From Paludibacteraceae bacterium (GTDB taxonomy: Bacteria > Bacteroidota > Bacteroidia > Bacteroidales > Paludibacteraceae): DNA of 64,000 nt. The position numbers were made by a program, and so were the translations under genes. The notes beneath the pieces were generated by a model. The model ran no database searches. It saw only the letters and a list, made by a program, of their open reading frames with translations, and was not told where the DNA came from. The stretch lies in assembly GCA_024399965.1 (NCBI GenBank), contig JAKSNJ010000006.1, positions 1-64,000 of the forward strand, written 5' to 3'. Below, one piece after another: positions 15,196 to 23,897 of the stretch; position 1 is the stretch's first letter; every line of letters begins with the position of its first letter.

Positions 15196-15531
15196 ATGAC
15201 AGTAACATTTGAAAATTCGCTAATTCAAAGCGTAAGCGGAAGTTTAAGTAAGAACTCACCTTTTTATTACAGGTGCGAGAACGGAAAAACAATCCTATGC
15301 AGGAAGCCGACTCTTACCAAGAAATGGCAAAAAGCCAAACAATCAGCAGGCGCCCTGCAACGGCAAGAGAAATTCAAAAAGATGGTGCAGATAACACACG
15401 AGATACTGGCTGCTCCAACCCTACGGCAAGTGTATGAGGAACGCTACCGAAAGGAAGGCAAAGGCAAAACACTGCAAGGGTTTATCATGAGTGTGATAGC
15501 CTCGTCGATACAGCAGGTTCGCAATGGTTGA
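15196..15531 (+). CDS. small basic protein, paralog 1 of 3
   Basis: A 111-residue basic protein of unknown function. It contains SVSGSLSKNSPFYYRCENGK, then KKWQKAKQSAGALQRQEKF and a C-terminal LQGFIMSVIASSIQQ. The layout (N-terminal S-G-x-L/I-S-K element, central Q-x-x-F, lysine/arginine patch, terminal helix) matches the two genes that follow, so the three form a diverged tandem family. It is preceded by a hairpin element at 15112-15142 and an A-rich leader. A nucleic-acid-binding or structural role is possible but unproven. Confidence 0.65.
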   Translation: MTVTFENSLIQSVSGSLSKNSPFYYRCENGKTILCRKPTLTKKWQKAKQSAGALQRQEKFKKMVQITHEILAAPTLRQVYEERYRKEGKGKTLQGFIMSVIASSIQQVRNG

Positions 15532-15573
15532 TACCGCTCTGCTGAATCAACAGGCGGCCTGAGTATCTCCTCT

Positions 15574-15604
15574 CCCCACCACAACAAGTTGTGTCGGGGA
15601 CCCC
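15574..15604. repeat. hairpin repeat element between paralogs 1 and 2
   Basis: CCCCAC, then CACAACAAGTTGTG (palindromic), then TCGGGGACCCC. The outer arms match 15044-15072, 15112-15142 and, inverted, 52635-52664, while the inner stem differs but keeps its pairing. Confidence 0.8.
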
Positions 15605-15683
15605 AAATAGAGGGAAAACGAAAAAGCGCGCATACAATGCACGCAGAAAAAACATAACATTAACCAATTAAAAAATTAACTGT

Positions 15684-16028
15684 ATGAGTAAACATTTCAG
15701 TAAGACCGAATTTGAGTATCCGGTACATCGCATCTGCGGCAAAATCAGCCGCAAGAGCAAAGTCATTCACAGTTGCACCGCCAGCGGCAAGTACACGACC
15801 TATCTGCAAGGCGAACGCGATTTAGTAGCCCACCCTGTCAGTCAAGATGAATTGGACCGCCAAGCCACCTTCAAGACACGTCAGGCATTGGTATCTGTCC
15901 GATTGAAGAAAACCGCCAGCACCTACGCTACCGACATGGCTGCCTACCGTGCGCAGTGTGAGACCGGCTACAAGAGTTTCGTCAAGTACATCTGGGCACA
16001 AGTAATCGAAGCCGAGAGTGCGGACTGA
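15684..16028 (+). CDS. small protein, paralog 2 of 3
   Basis: A 114-residue protein related to the next gene across its length: PVHRICGKISRKSKV aligns with PIEEIIGKLKDKFGA, and HPVSQDELDRQATFKTRQAL with TPVTEDEMAARTRFAAVQAM. Both end in a YKSFVKYIWAQV / YKTLTAYLWHVC helix. No catalytic motif, signal peptide or membrane helix is present. The function is unknown. Its codon use is less AT-rich than the TIR/ATPase genes, so the sigma factor and paralogs may have a separate origin. Confidence 0.65.
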   Translation: MSKHFSKTEFEYPVHRICGKISRKSKVIHSCTASGKYTTYLQGERDLVAHPVSQDELDRQATFKTRQALVSVRLKKTASTYATDMAAYRAQCETGYKSFVKYIWAQVIEAESAD

Positions 16029-16124
16029 TCCGCTGGACGCTAACGCTACAGACTGTAGGCAGCAATACTGCCGTCCTCAAAACCAATTAATTAACCTAAC
16101 CATTAACCCTAAACTTTAACTATT

Positions 16125-16466
16125 ATGGCAAAAATCAGTTTTGTTTACCCAATTGAAGAAATCATCGGAAAATTAAAAGACAAATTCGGCGCAGGTCGCC
16201 ACAAAGCAGCTAACGCCAAGGGCTTACGTGACCAATGGACCGTACATTACGGCACACGTACCACACCCGTCACGGAAGACGAGATGGCAGCACGGACCCG
16301 TTTTGCAGCCGTACAGGCGATGGTCAACACGCGCAAGAAAGACGGTACCAAACGCGCACAGGACCAAGCCGACTTCAAGGCGCAATCTGCGTACAAGACC
16401 CTGACCGCCTATCTGTGGCACGTCTGCGGAGAAGAGTACGACGCTTCGCTCGAATCCGGCGAGTAA
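16125..16466 (+). CDS. small protein, paralog 3 of 3
   Basis: A 113-residue protein, clearly homologous to the 15684 product (see the paired segments listed there). The lysine-rich N-terminal third and acidic C-terminal tail (EEYDASLESGE) give it a polar charge profile. It follows a CTACAGACTGTAG palindrome and a GGCAG/CTGCC hairpin at about 16048-16070. It is the last gene of the island; the next 690 bp hold only repeats, a terminator and the promoter of the following gene. Confidence 0.65.
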   Translation: MAKISFVYPIEEIIGKLKDKFGAGRHKAANAKGLRDQWTVHYGTRTTPVTEDEMAARTRFAAVQAMVNTRKKDGTKRAQDQADFKAQSAYKTLTAYLWHVCGEEYDASLESGE

Positions 16467-16818
16467 GGCATTCGGCAGTTGACAAAAACCAATAAAACCC
16501 CTTGGAGAGGATGGTGCCAAAGGCACTTGATACTATGAGTTTAGTATTTTCCCAGAAAGCAAGCTTTCCGATAAAATCCTATCCCCATACCATCACCCTC
16601 CTACAGAGGGTATCATCCTCTGCAAGGCGATAAACAGAAATAAAATATAGACCGCTGCGCTGATAGAGTATGGAAGATGGAGTATGGAGTATGGAGTTTA
16701 GAGGACGCGCCGGAGGCGCTACAGTTTAGAGTTTAGAGGAGTCTTTATTCTAACAGCCGAAGGCGGTCTATAATCTACAACCTCGTCAAGTCCATCAAGA
16801 AAAAGGACTAAGACCATT
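16467..16818. repeat. gene-free stretch with AGTATGG and AGTTTAG heptamers
   Basis: 16667-16701 is five 7-bp units (AGTATGG, AAGATGG, AGTATGG twice, AGTTTAG). 16723-16736 has two more AGTTTAG units. A frame without a start codon ends YNLVKSIKKKD at about 16800 and may be the tail of a lost gene. CCCTC/GAGGG forms a small hairpin near 16599-16614. Nothing else is seen. Confidence 0.75.
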
Positions 16819-16851
16819 CCACCACCGCTGCGTATAAAGGAGCGGTGGTGG
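16819..16851 (+). terminator. strong intrinsic terminator at the end of the island
   Basis: CCACCACCGCT (16819-16829) pairs perfectly with AGCGGTGGTGG (16841-16851) around an 11-nt loop, followed by TTTGTATTTT. It would end transcripts from the paralog genes. Confidence 0.8.
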
Positions 16852-16936
16852 TTTGTATTTTGGGCAAGCCGCCTGCTACGCCCCTGCCCAATACCTCCCC
16901 TCGCATTCCCCCGAAAGATACGCATATTTTTATTAA

Positions 16937-17091
16937 AATAGGCAAATGGTTGTTTTTTTAGGCAGGGCTATGCGCCCTTATTATGCCCCTCTCTCGGTCT
17001 ATTGTGTGCCAGCACCCATCGACCGATAGAGTGCCATAAATATAGATAAATATCTACTTTGCCTAAAAAAAACAACTAAAATTTGCCTATT
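16937..17091. repeat. 155-bp element with about 28-bp inverted ends and outward promoter boxes
   Basis: AATAGGCAAAT...TTGTTTTTTTAGGCA (16937-16964) is inverted at 17060-17091 with a few differences. The interior has its own nested pairs (AGGGC/GCCCT near 16965, TCGGTC/GACCGA near 16994-17028). On the plus strand the right end supplies the TTTGCCTATTCC box of the promoter below. On the minus strand the left end supplies TTTGCCTATT with TATCTTTC about 20 bp further out. It could be a miniature element or an invertible or divergent promoter segment. Confidence 0.65.
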
Positions 17092-17113
17092 CCAAAAATT
17101 TTTTGTACCTTTG
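17082..17113 (+). promoter_or_regulatory. promoter of the PpiC-GldG gene run
   Basis: TTTG at 17082-17085 in the box TTTGCCTATTCCAAAAA, and TACCTTTG at 17106-17113, 45 bp before the ATG at 17158. The spacing is 20 bp. Confidence 0.8.
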
Positions 17114-17157
17114 CAATCTCTTATGTGCTATATTAAAAATTTTAATTTTTATATACA

Positions 17158-18882
17158 ATGAAACGTCTATTTTTTCTACTCGGCGTGTGTGGGTTAAGCG
17201 TACTCGCCACGGCGCAACAAGATGAAGTGCTACTCACTATTGACGGCAAACCCGTAATGGCTTCCGAATTTGAGTACATCTACCAAAAAAACAGCCAAGA
17301 GAGTTTGGCCGAACCCAAAACAAAAGAGGAATACCTCGACCTGTTCATCAATTTCAAACTGAAAGTGACCGAAGCAGAGAGCTTGGGTTTGGACACGACG
17401 GCCTCCTTTGCCCATGAGCTGAAGGGCTATCGCGCCCAAGCCATTCCCAAGTACATGCAGGACCAAGAGGCCATGGACAGTTTAGTGGCACTCAGTTATG
17501 ACCGCATGACCCGTGACCGCCGTGCTGCTCATATCGCCATCGAGTGCCCGATGGACGCTTCGGATTCGTTACAAGCCGTGGCACAAGCCCAAATCAACGC
17601 CGCCCGTGAGCGCGTGCTGAAAGGTGAGGACTTTGCCCAAGTGGCCATGGAGGTCAGCACTATTCCGGGTGTGAAAGAGGATAAAGGCGAGTTGGGCTGG
17701 ATTACCCCCTTCCGCTATGTGTATGCGTTTGAAGATGCCGTTTATTCCACCCCTGTGGGACAACTGACACCCGTTTTCCGTAGCCCCTACGGTTTTCACT
17801 TCGCTATCGTGGAGGAGGAACGCAAGCATGACGAGATACATGCCGCCCATATCATGAAGATGGTGCCGGGTGGCGACTCGCTGGTGGACGTACGAGCCAA
17901 AGCCCAAATAGACAGCATCTACCAACTGCTGCAAAGCGGTGCCGACTTTGCCCAAGTGGCTATGCAGGAGAGCGACGACAAGGGTTCTGCCATGCGTGGC
18001 GGCGACCTTGGCTGGTTTGGCAGAGGCATCATGGTGAAACCCTTTGAAGATGCCGTATATGCATTGCAAGACGGAGGTATGAGTGCGCCCTTCCGCAGCC
18101 GTTTCGGTTGGCACATCGCGCTGGTTAGCGGTCATCGCGACGTAATGCCGCTGGACAGCATACGTGGCGAGGTGGAGAAGAAAGTGCAACGCGACGAGCG
18201 CAGCAAAGAAGCCGACAAAGCGTTTATCCGCAAGGCCCGTGCCGAATATCAGTTGCCTGACCAAATGACCGACGCCGAAGTGCGCGACTATGTGGATCAG
18301 CACTTGGAGCAGAAATATGAAGACCTGCGCCACTTGGTACAGGAGTACCATGACGGTATCCTGCTGTTTGACGTCAGTTTGGACAAAGTGTGGGACAAGG
18401 CAGCCAAAGACGAAGAGGGCCTGACCAACTACTTTAATGCCCACAAGAGCCAATACACATGGGACGAGCCCCGTTGGAAAGGATACATCATCTACTCCAA
18501 AGACGCCGCTCACGCCAAAGTGGCCAAGTCAATCGTCAAACTGATAGAGCCGGATTCGATTCAGTCGGCCATTGATGCCCGCGTGAATAACGACAGCGTT
18601 AAGTTCGTGACGGTGGAGTACGGCCTGTGGCAAAAAGGCAAGAACAAAGCCGTAGATGCATACGGATTTAAGGTGAAGGGCGTCAAGTACGAGAACACCC
18701 AACGCCCCGTGGTGGTACTGGTGGGTAAACCCGGTATCCTCAAAGCACCTAAAGAGTACAAGGACGAGCGCGGCAACGTGACCAGTGACTATCAGGACGA
18801 ATTGGAGAAGGCATGGGTAGAAGAGTTGCGCAATAAATACAAGGTAGAAGTTAATCGCGAGGTCTTTGAGCGCATTCCTTAA
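17158..18882 (+). CDS. periplasmic peptidyl-prolyl isomerase (PpiC/SurA type)
   Basis: A 574-residue protein with a signal peptide (MKRLFFLLGVCGLSVLATAQ). A SurA-type N-terminal region follows (DGKPVMASEFEYIYQKN, LFINFKLKVTEAESLG). Then come two parvulin domains, at about 120-222 (RAAHIAIECP ... GELGWITPFRYVYAFEDAVY) and about 228-325 (HAAHIMKMVPGG ... GGDLGWFGRGIMVKPFEDAVY). The last 240 residues are family-specific. Such proteins chaperone outer-membrane proteins in the periplasm. It overlaps gldG by 17 bp, which suggests co-expression with the envelope genes that follow. Confidence 0.9.
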   Translation: MKRLFFLLGVCGLSVLATAQQDEVLLTIDGKPVMASEFEYIYQKNSQESLAEPKTKEEYLDLFINFKLKVTEAESLGLDTTASFAHELKGYRAQAIPKYMQDQEAMDSLVALSYDRMTRDRRAAHIAIECPMDASDSLQAVAQAQINAARERVLKGEDFAQVAMEVSTIPGVKEDKGELGWITPFRYVYAFEDAVYSTPVGQLTPVFRSPYGFHFAIVEEERKHDEIHAAHIMKMVPGGDSLVDVRAKAQIDSIYQLLQSGADFAQVAMQESDDKGSAMRGGDLGWFGRGIMVKPFEDAVYALQDGGMSAPFRSRFGWHIALVSGHRDVMPLDSIRGEVEKKVQRDERSKEADKAFIRKARAEYQLPDQMTDAEVRDYVDQHLEQKYEDLRHLVQEYHDGILLFDVSLDKVWDKAAKDEEGLTNYFNAHKSQYTWDEPRWKGYIIYSKDAAHAKVAKSIVKLIEPDSIQSAIDARVNNDSVKFVTVEYGLWQKGKNKAVDAYGFKVKGVKYENTQRPVVVLVGKPGILKAPKEYKDERGNVTSDYQDELEKAWVEELRNKYKVEVNREVFERIP

Positions 18883-20446
18883 TATATTACTATTAGCGAT
18901 AGGGCTTCAAGGCGGTCGTTGGGACTTGACGGCCGACCAACGCTATACGGTGAGCCAACCTACCTGCACCATTATGGCGCAAGTAGATGCGACCATGCGC
19001 GTACAGGTACTGTTGGAAGACGGCGTGAATGCCGGTTTTGACCGACTGCACCAAGCTACCTACGACCTGCTGGACGACCTGCACTCCCTCAATCGCCAAC
19101 TGCTGGTGACCGAAGGCGAAGCGCCGACTAACTTGGGACTGCAACCCATCGTGGTGCATGAGCGCGGCAAGAACGGACAGATGGTGCAGACACCTGTTTA
19201 CCCGTACGCCATCGTGCGTTACAAAGAGCGCCTGCGCGTGGTTAATCTGTTGCAGAACAACCCCGGACGCAGTGGCGAGGAGAACCTCAACAGCAGTATA
19301 GAGGCGCTGGAGTACCGGTTTGCCGAAGCCATCAACGGGCTGCTGCACCCCACCGCCGACCGCGTGGCTTTCCTCGAAGGACATGGCGAGTTGGGCGAAA
19401 GAGAGGTATATGACTGGTGCCGTGAACTGAGCCATTACTTCCAAATCGACCGTGGCGTGTTGGGCACCGACGTCAATGTGCTGAACGACTACAAGGCCGT
19501 TATCGTGGCGGCACCGCGAGAGACCCTGCGCGAGACGGACAAGTTCATACTGGACCAATACCTGATGCAAGGCGGTCGTATCATGTGGCTGCTGGAAGGT
19601 GTGCGTTTCTCCAACGATATGCTGCAAAGCGACGGTCTGACACCCGTAATCGCCGAGGATTGGGGTTTGCGTGACTTGCTGTTCCGATACGGCGTGCGTA
19701 TCAACCCCGTGCTGGTGCAGGACCTGCAATGCCGTATGCTGCCCGTTGAGGTAAGCGGCAGCACCACCGAGAGCCAGTTCCAGCCGATGCCGTGGACCTT
19801 TGCCCCCCTGCTGCTGACCAGCGAGAGTTCGCCTATTACCAAGAACATCGCCCAAGTGATGTGCTCCATGGCCGGTGAGGTGGAAGCCGTAGGCGGCGAC
19901 GACGGCATCGATAAACAGGTACTGCTGGCCACCTCGACCGCCTCGCGCAAGATAGGTGTACCGGCTGAGGTCAACCTGATGGATATGACGGTAATGCCTG
20001 AACTGTTTCAGGAGGCCTATATACCGGTGGCAATGAGTTTGGAGGGCGTGTTCCCCTCTTTCTACGCCCACCGTATGCCCCCCGAAGGCATCAATGCCAC
20101 AATAAAAAAGACAAGCGAGCCCACCAAACAGGTGGTGGTGGCGTGCGGACAGATAGCCGTGAACGAATGGCGGCAACAGGAACCCCTGCCCGTGGGCTAT
20201 GACCCCTATCTGAAAACGCAATTCGGCAACAGGGACTTCCTCGTCAATGCCATTCTGTGGCTGACCGACGGACAGGGACTGATGCAGTTGCGTGGCAAGC
20301 AGGTACAGTTGCGCCTGATTAATGACCACCGCAGTTATCAGTGGCGCTCACGGATTCAATTGATTAGTTTGGCGGCACCCGTTGCCATACTGGCCATAGT
20401 CGGTACGGCGGTAACGCTGGTGCGCAGAAAAAAGTATATACGATGA
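18866..20446 (+). CDS. gldG: gliding-motility ABC transporter auxiliary protein GldG
   Basis: A 526-residue protein with an N-terminal hydrophobic segment (FLNILLLAIGL), the characteristic RWDLTADQRYTVS, a central FLEGHGELGEREVYDWCREL and KAVIVAAPRETLRETDKFILDQYL, and a C-terminal transmembrane helix (ISLAAPVAILAIVGTAVTLV) before RRKKYIR. GldG pairs with GldF and GldA as an ABC-type complex in gliding Bacteroidota and is also common in non-gliders. No gldF lies in the window next to it. The start appears to be TTG at 18866, inside the previous gene, because no ATG precedes the hydrophobic segment. Confidence 0.85.
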   Translation: MSAFLNILLLAIGLQGGRWDLTADQRYTVSQPTCTIMAQVDATMRVQVLLEDGVNAGFDRLHQATYDLLDDLHSLNRQLLVTEGEAPTNLGLQPIVVHERGKNGQMVQTPVYPYAIVRYKERLRVVNLLQNNPGRSGEENLNSSIEALEYRFAEAINGLLHPTADRVAFLEGHGELGEREVYDWCRELSHYFQIDRGVLGTDVNVLNDYKAVIVAAPRETLRETDKFILDQYLMQGGRIMWLLEGVRFSNDMLQSDGLTPVIAEDWGLRDLLFRYGVRINPVLVQDLQCRMLPVEVSGSTTESQFQPMPWTFAPLLLTSESSPITKNIAQVMCSMAGEVEAVGGDDGIDKQVLLATSTASRKIGVPAEVNLMDMTVMPELFQEAYIPVAMSLEGVFPSFYAHRMPPEGINATIKKTSEPTKQVVVACGQIAVNEWRQQEPLPVGYDPYLKTQFGNRDFLVNAILWLTDGQGLMQLRGKQVQLRLINDHRSYQWRSRIQLISLAAPVAILAIVGTAVTLVRRKKYIR

Positions 20447-21513
20447 AAAAATGGTTATTATTATGTAGTGTATGGTTGAGCGTGTCGCTTGGTGCCCAAG
20501 TGCTGCGCCCCATTCGGGTGGCATTGCTGCTGCCCCTACAAACGGAGATGACGAAACGCGATAAGCAGATGGACCGTTTCTTGGACTTCTATACAGGTGC
20601 GCTATTGGCCGTGTATGATATGCAAGCCACGGGACAGCCGGTGGAGGTACATACCTACGACGTGGGCAAGTCCACCCGTTTGCTGGCGCAGACCTTAGCC
20701 AAAGAGGCGATGCAGGCGGTAGATATGATAATCGGTCCTGCCTATGCGTCCCAAGTGCCGATGATGGCTTCGTGGGCGATGGAACATCAGATACAGACCC
20801 TGTTCCCCTTCTCGTCCGAAGTGCCGGAGATGGACTATAACCCCTACGTGATGCAGTTTAATCCGTCGGTAGCGTTGGAGGCAGAGACCATGGCGCAACA
20901 GTTAGCCGCCGAAGGCAATATACACTGCATCTTTGTTACTGCCGACGAGAACAGCATACCTGAGAGTGTGCGCCAGTTGCAGAACCAGATTCGCGCTTAC
21001 CAACTGCCGTACACGTACACGACCATACGGCAGATTATGGCGGACTCGCTGTCCGGACAGTTGAGTGATACAGCCACCAATGTGCTGCTGATGAATACGG
21101 AGCGCTATGCCAATGTGCGCATTGTCATGCCCCAACTGGAGCGTGCTGCCCAAGGCAAAGGCCTTGCCCTGTTGTCGCGCTATTCGTGGCAATCGGAGCC
21201 CATCATACTGCCCCAACTCTATTCCACCGTTTTTCACGAGTTGGAGGAGGACAAGATGACGCATTACGACGCTCTCTACCGCCGCTTCGTACCCAAAGCA
21301 AGAGAGGGTGGACGTCCCTGCTATGACCTGTTGGGCTATGACCTGATGACTTATACACTGCAATCCGTTCGCGCTTGGCACCAAGAGGAACAGACCGAAC
21401 GGGAGGATATCCTATGCCGCCCGTTCCGAGGTGTGCAGTCCGATATGCGCTTTGAGCGCGTAGGCGAGGGCGGGTACCAAAACAAGAATATATCCATTGT
21501 ACAAACGAAATGA
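20443..21513 (+). CDS. periplasmic protein with type 1 periplasmic-binding (LppC-like) fold
   Basis: A 356-residue protein with a signal peptide ending SLGAQ. After it, RPIRVALLLPLQTEM and FLDFYTGALLAVYDMQATG match the opening of periplasmic-binding-protein-like proteins related to LppC and amino-acid receptors, and MIIGPAYASQVPMMASWAM the hinge region. In Bacteroidota such proteins often also carry LysM domains; none is seen here. It is probably a periplasmic sensor or envelope factor, not a transporter subunit. It overlaps gldG and the next gene by 4 bp each (ATGA), so the four genes 17158-22214 form one operon. Confidence 0.75.
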   Translation: MKKWLLLCSVWLSVSLGAQVLRPIRVALLLPLQTEMTKRDKQMDRFLDFYTGALLAVYDMQATGQPVEVHTYDVGKSTRLLAQTLAKEAMQAVDMIIGPAYASQVPMMASWAMEHQIQTLFPFSSEVPEMDYNPYVMQFNPSVALEAETMAQQLAAEGNIHCIFVTADENSIPESVRQLQNQIRAYQLPYTYTTIRQIMADSLSGQLSDTATNVLLMNTERYANVRIVMPQLERAAQGKGLALLSRYSWQSEPIILPQLYSTVFHELEEDKMTHYDALYRRFVPKAREGGRPCYDLLGYDLMTYTLQSVRAWHQEEQTEREDILCRPFRGVQSDMRFERVGEGGYQNKNISIVQTK

Positions 21514-22214
21514 AGCGTACAACAACCATAGTGCTACTATTGATGACGGTGGTGAGCGCCTTTGCGCAACCTCGTCTGCATGAACCCGAGATATATGTCG
21601 GTTTGCATGGCGGTGCCCTGTTCTCGATGACTATGTTCACACCTGAAGTGGACGGCACCAAGAACATTGCAGACCGCACCCTGCTCAGCGGCAATGGCGG
21701 CCTTATCTTCCGCTATTCGGGTCATAAGTGCTGCGGCTTGCAACTGGAGTTGGACTATATGCAGCGCGGTTGGCGTGAACATATAGGCGATGACTTGGCG
21801 CCGTCGTCGTACTACAAAAGGCGGTTGAACTACATAGAGATGCCCTTTATGTCGCATATCTATTTTGGCAAGAAGATGGTACGCGGATTTATCAACTTGG
21901 GTCCCAAGATAGGTGTGTGCTTCCTTGAGCAACATGCCGGTCCCCAGCACGAAACGAAACGCGAACAATATGCCCCCATCGACCACATCTTTGACTGGGG
22001 TTTGACGGGCGGTTTGGGTCTGCTGCTACGTACCCAAAAAGCCGGTGTGTTCCAAGTCGAAGCACGGGTAGGATATAGTTTAGGCAATTATTTTGATAAC
22101 CATAAGTCGGCGTATTTCTCCACCTCTAATCCGTTAGATGTGAGCGTCAATATAGGTTATTTATGGGAGATAAAAAGACATGAACACAACGTATCAAATT
22201 CGTTACGCGAGTAA
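21510..22214 (+). CDS. PorT-like outer-membrane beta-barrel protein
   Basis: A 234-residue protein with a signal peptide ([20 protein letters not shown]). Repeated amphipathic beta strands follow, including [42 protein letters not shown] and the closing [12 protein letters not shown]. This pattern matches the outer-membrane beta-barrel (PorT family) proteins of Bacteroidota. PorT itself is needed for type IX secretion in Porphyromonas; whether this is that ortholog is not certain. Its last codons overlap kduI by 35 bp. Confidence 0.75.
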   Translation: MKRTTTIVLLLMTVVSAFAQPRLHEPEIYVGLHGGALFSMTMFTPEVDGTKNIADRTLLSGNGGLIFRYSGHKCCGLQLELDYMQRGWREHIGDDLAPSSYYKRRLNYIEMPFMSHIYFGKKMVRGFINLGPKIGVCFLEQHAGPQHETKREQYAPIDHIFDWGLTGGLGLLLRTQKAGVFQVEARVGYSLGNYFDNHKSAYFSTSNPLDVSVNIGYLWEIKRHEHNVSNSLRE

Positions 22215-23028
22215 TCCTCGCGATGCAAAGCATTATGACACGCAGCGTTTGCGTGAAGAGTTTTTAATCGAGACCTTGTTCGTAGCCGACGAGGTAAAAA
22301 TGGTCTATTCGATGATAGACCGTATGCTGGTAGGCGGCGCTATGCCGGTCAAAGAGAGTTTGCCGCTGGAAGCCATCGACCCCCTGAAAGCACCGTATTT
22401 CCTGACCCGTCGCGAGATAGGTATCTTCAACGTAGGTGAGGGTATAGGTATGGTAGATGTCGAGGGCGAAGGCACGTACGAATTGGCTCCCAAAGAGGCG
22501 CTGTATATCGGTCGCGGCGACAGAAACGTCACCTTTGCCAGCAAGGATAGCCAAAGTCCTGCCAAGTTCTATTTCAATTCGACTACGGCACACTGCACCT
22601 ATCCCACCAAGAAAATCACCAAAGCCGATGCCGACATATTGGCATTGGGCAGTATGGAAGGTGCCAACGACCGCGTTATCAATCGCATGATTGTGGCTAA
22701 AGTGCTGCCGACCTGCCAACTGCAAATGGGTATGACCGAACTCAAACCCGGCAGTATTTGGAACACGATGCCGGCACATACCCATAGCCGCCGTATGGAG
22801 GCCTATTTCTACTTCGACATTCCCGAAGACCAAGCCATCTGCCACTTTATGGGCGAACCGCAAGAGACACGTGTCGTTTGGATGAAGAAAGACCAAGCCA
22901 TACTCAGTCCGGACTGGTCCATTCACTCCGCCGCTGCCACCCACAACTACACCTTTATTTGGGGTATGGCCGGTGAAAATCAGGACTATAGCGACCAAGA
23001 TTGGTATAAGGAGACGGAGTTGAAGTAG
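22180..23028 (+). CDS. kduI: 5-keto-4-deoxyuronate isomerase
   Basis: A 282-residue protein. It starts [20 protein letters not shown] and has [30 protein letters not shown] and the metal-binding cupin stretch [17 protein letters not shown] (His-x-His, Glu) near residues 195-211, then [12 protein letters not shown]. These are hallmarks of KduI, which converts 4-deoxy-L-threo-5-hexosulose uronate to 3-deoxy-D-glycero-2,5-hexodiulosonate in pectin and other uronate breakdown. The next gene, kduD, catalyses the following step. Confidence 0.95.
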   Translation: MNTTYQIRYASNPRDAKHYDTQRLREEFLIETLFVADEVKMVYSMIDRMLVGGAMPVKESLPLEAIDPLKAPYFLTRREIGIFNVGEGIGMVDVEGEGTYELAPKEALYIGRGDRNVTFASKDSQSPAKFYFNSTTAHCTYPTKKITKADADILALGSMEGANDRVINRMIVAKVLPTCQLQMGMTELKPGSIWNTMPAHTHSRRMEAYFYFDIPEDQAICHFMGEPQETRVVWMKKDQAILSPDWSIHSAAATHNYTFIWGMAGENQDYSDQDWYKETELK

Positions 23029-23089
23029 TTTAGAGTTTAGAGTTTAGAGATTAGAGATTAGAGTTTAGAGTTTAAAGTTTAGAGAATAG
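23027..23089. repeat. nine tandem heptamers of the AGTTTAG type between kduI and kduD
   Basis: Units AGTTTAG (x3), AGATTAG (x2), AGTTTAG, AGTTTAA, AGTTTAG, AGAATAG run without a break from the kduI stop codon to 5 bp before the kduD ATG. They would lie in the shared mRNA spacer, so length changes could tune kduD translation. Confidence 0.92.
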
Positions 23090-23093
23090 ATAT

Positions 23094-23897
23094 ATGAATA
23101 ATCCATTTAGTTTAGCAGGAAAGAACGCTTGGATCACAGGCGCAAGTTATGGTATCGGTTTTAACATCGCCAAGGCCTTTGTGGCAGCAGGCGTGCAAAC
23201 CATCATCTTTAACGATATCAACGAGGAAGCACTGCAACGCGGACTCAATAACTATGCCGAAGCAGGTATCACCAACGTCAAAGGATATGTCTGCGACGTT
23301 ACCAACGAAGTGGCAGTAGCCGAATTGGTCAAAACCATTCATGCCGAGGTGGGACAGATAGATATATTGGTGAACAATGCCGGTATCATCAAACGTATTC
23401 CGATGCACGAAATGAAGCGCAGCGAGTTCCAGCAGGTGATAGATGTCGATTTGGTGGCTCCGTATATCGTTTCGTCAGCCGTGTTGCCGGAGATGATGGA
23501 GCGCCGCGAAGGCAAGATTATCAATATCTGCTCGATGATGTCCGAATTAGGCCGTGAGACCGTAAGTGCCTACGCTGCTGCCAAGGGTGGACTGAAGATG
23601 CTGACCCGCAATATATGTTCCGAATATGGCGAATACAATATCCAATGCAACGGTATCGGTCCCGGCTACATAGCCACTCCCCAAACCGCTCCATTGCGCG
23701 AGAAACAAGCCGATGGCAGCCGTCATCCGTTTGATAGTTTCATTTGTGCCAAGACTCCTGCCGGCCGTTGGTTAGACCCGGCTGAGTTGGGTGGCCCTGC
23801 CGTGTTCTTGGCTTCGCACGCCAGCGATGCCGTGAACGGACATATCCTGTATGTCGATGGCGGTATATTGGCTTATATCGGTAAACAACCTAAATAA
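23094..23897 (+). CDS. kduD: 2-dehydro-3-deoxy-D-gluconate 5-dehydrogenase (short-chain dehydrogenase)
   Basis: A 267-residue SDR. It has the cofactor loop NAWITGASYGIGFNIAKAF, NNAG (DILVNNAGIIKRIP) and the catalytic YAAAKGGLKM preceded by ICSMMSELG (Ser-Tyr-Lys). SELGRETVSAYAAAKGG and GPGYIATPQTAPLR are typical of KduD / gluconate 5-dehydrogenase. It reduces or oxidises the KduI product to 2-keto-3-deoxygluconate. It is adjacent to kduI in the same direction; its stop abuts the next ATG. Confidence 0.92.
   Translation: MNNPFSLAGKNAWITGASYGIGFNIAKAFVAAGVQTIIFNDINEEALQRGLNNYAEAGITNVKGYVCDVTNEVAVAELVKTIHAEVGQIDILVNNAGIIKRIPMHEMKRSEFQQVIDVDLVAPYIVSSAVLPEMMERREGKIINICSMMSELGRETVSAYAAAKGGLKMLTRNICSEYGEYNIQCNGIGPGYIATPQTAPLREKQADGSRHPFDSFICAKTPAGRWLDPAELGGPAVFLASHASDAVNGHILYVDGGILAYIGKQPK

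Noticed and set aside
4293..17091. Complete integrative element between tRNA genes
   Set aside because: No integrase, relaxase or transposase gene is visible, and no distant copy of the tRNA-Ser end was found in the window. Only island-like traits are supported.
17569..18513. Long antisense frame opposite the PpiC gene
   Set aside because: It is a by-product of codon use in the sense gene, which has clear parvulin domains. The same holds for long minus frames opposite gldG (18893-20329), pdxA and secA.
18866..20446. Complete GldA-GldF-GldG complex
   Set aside because: Only GldG is found; gldF and gldA are not adjacent here.
23027..23089. Regular short repeats as a CRISPR array
   Set aside because: The period is 7 bp with no spacers, and no cas genes are seen.
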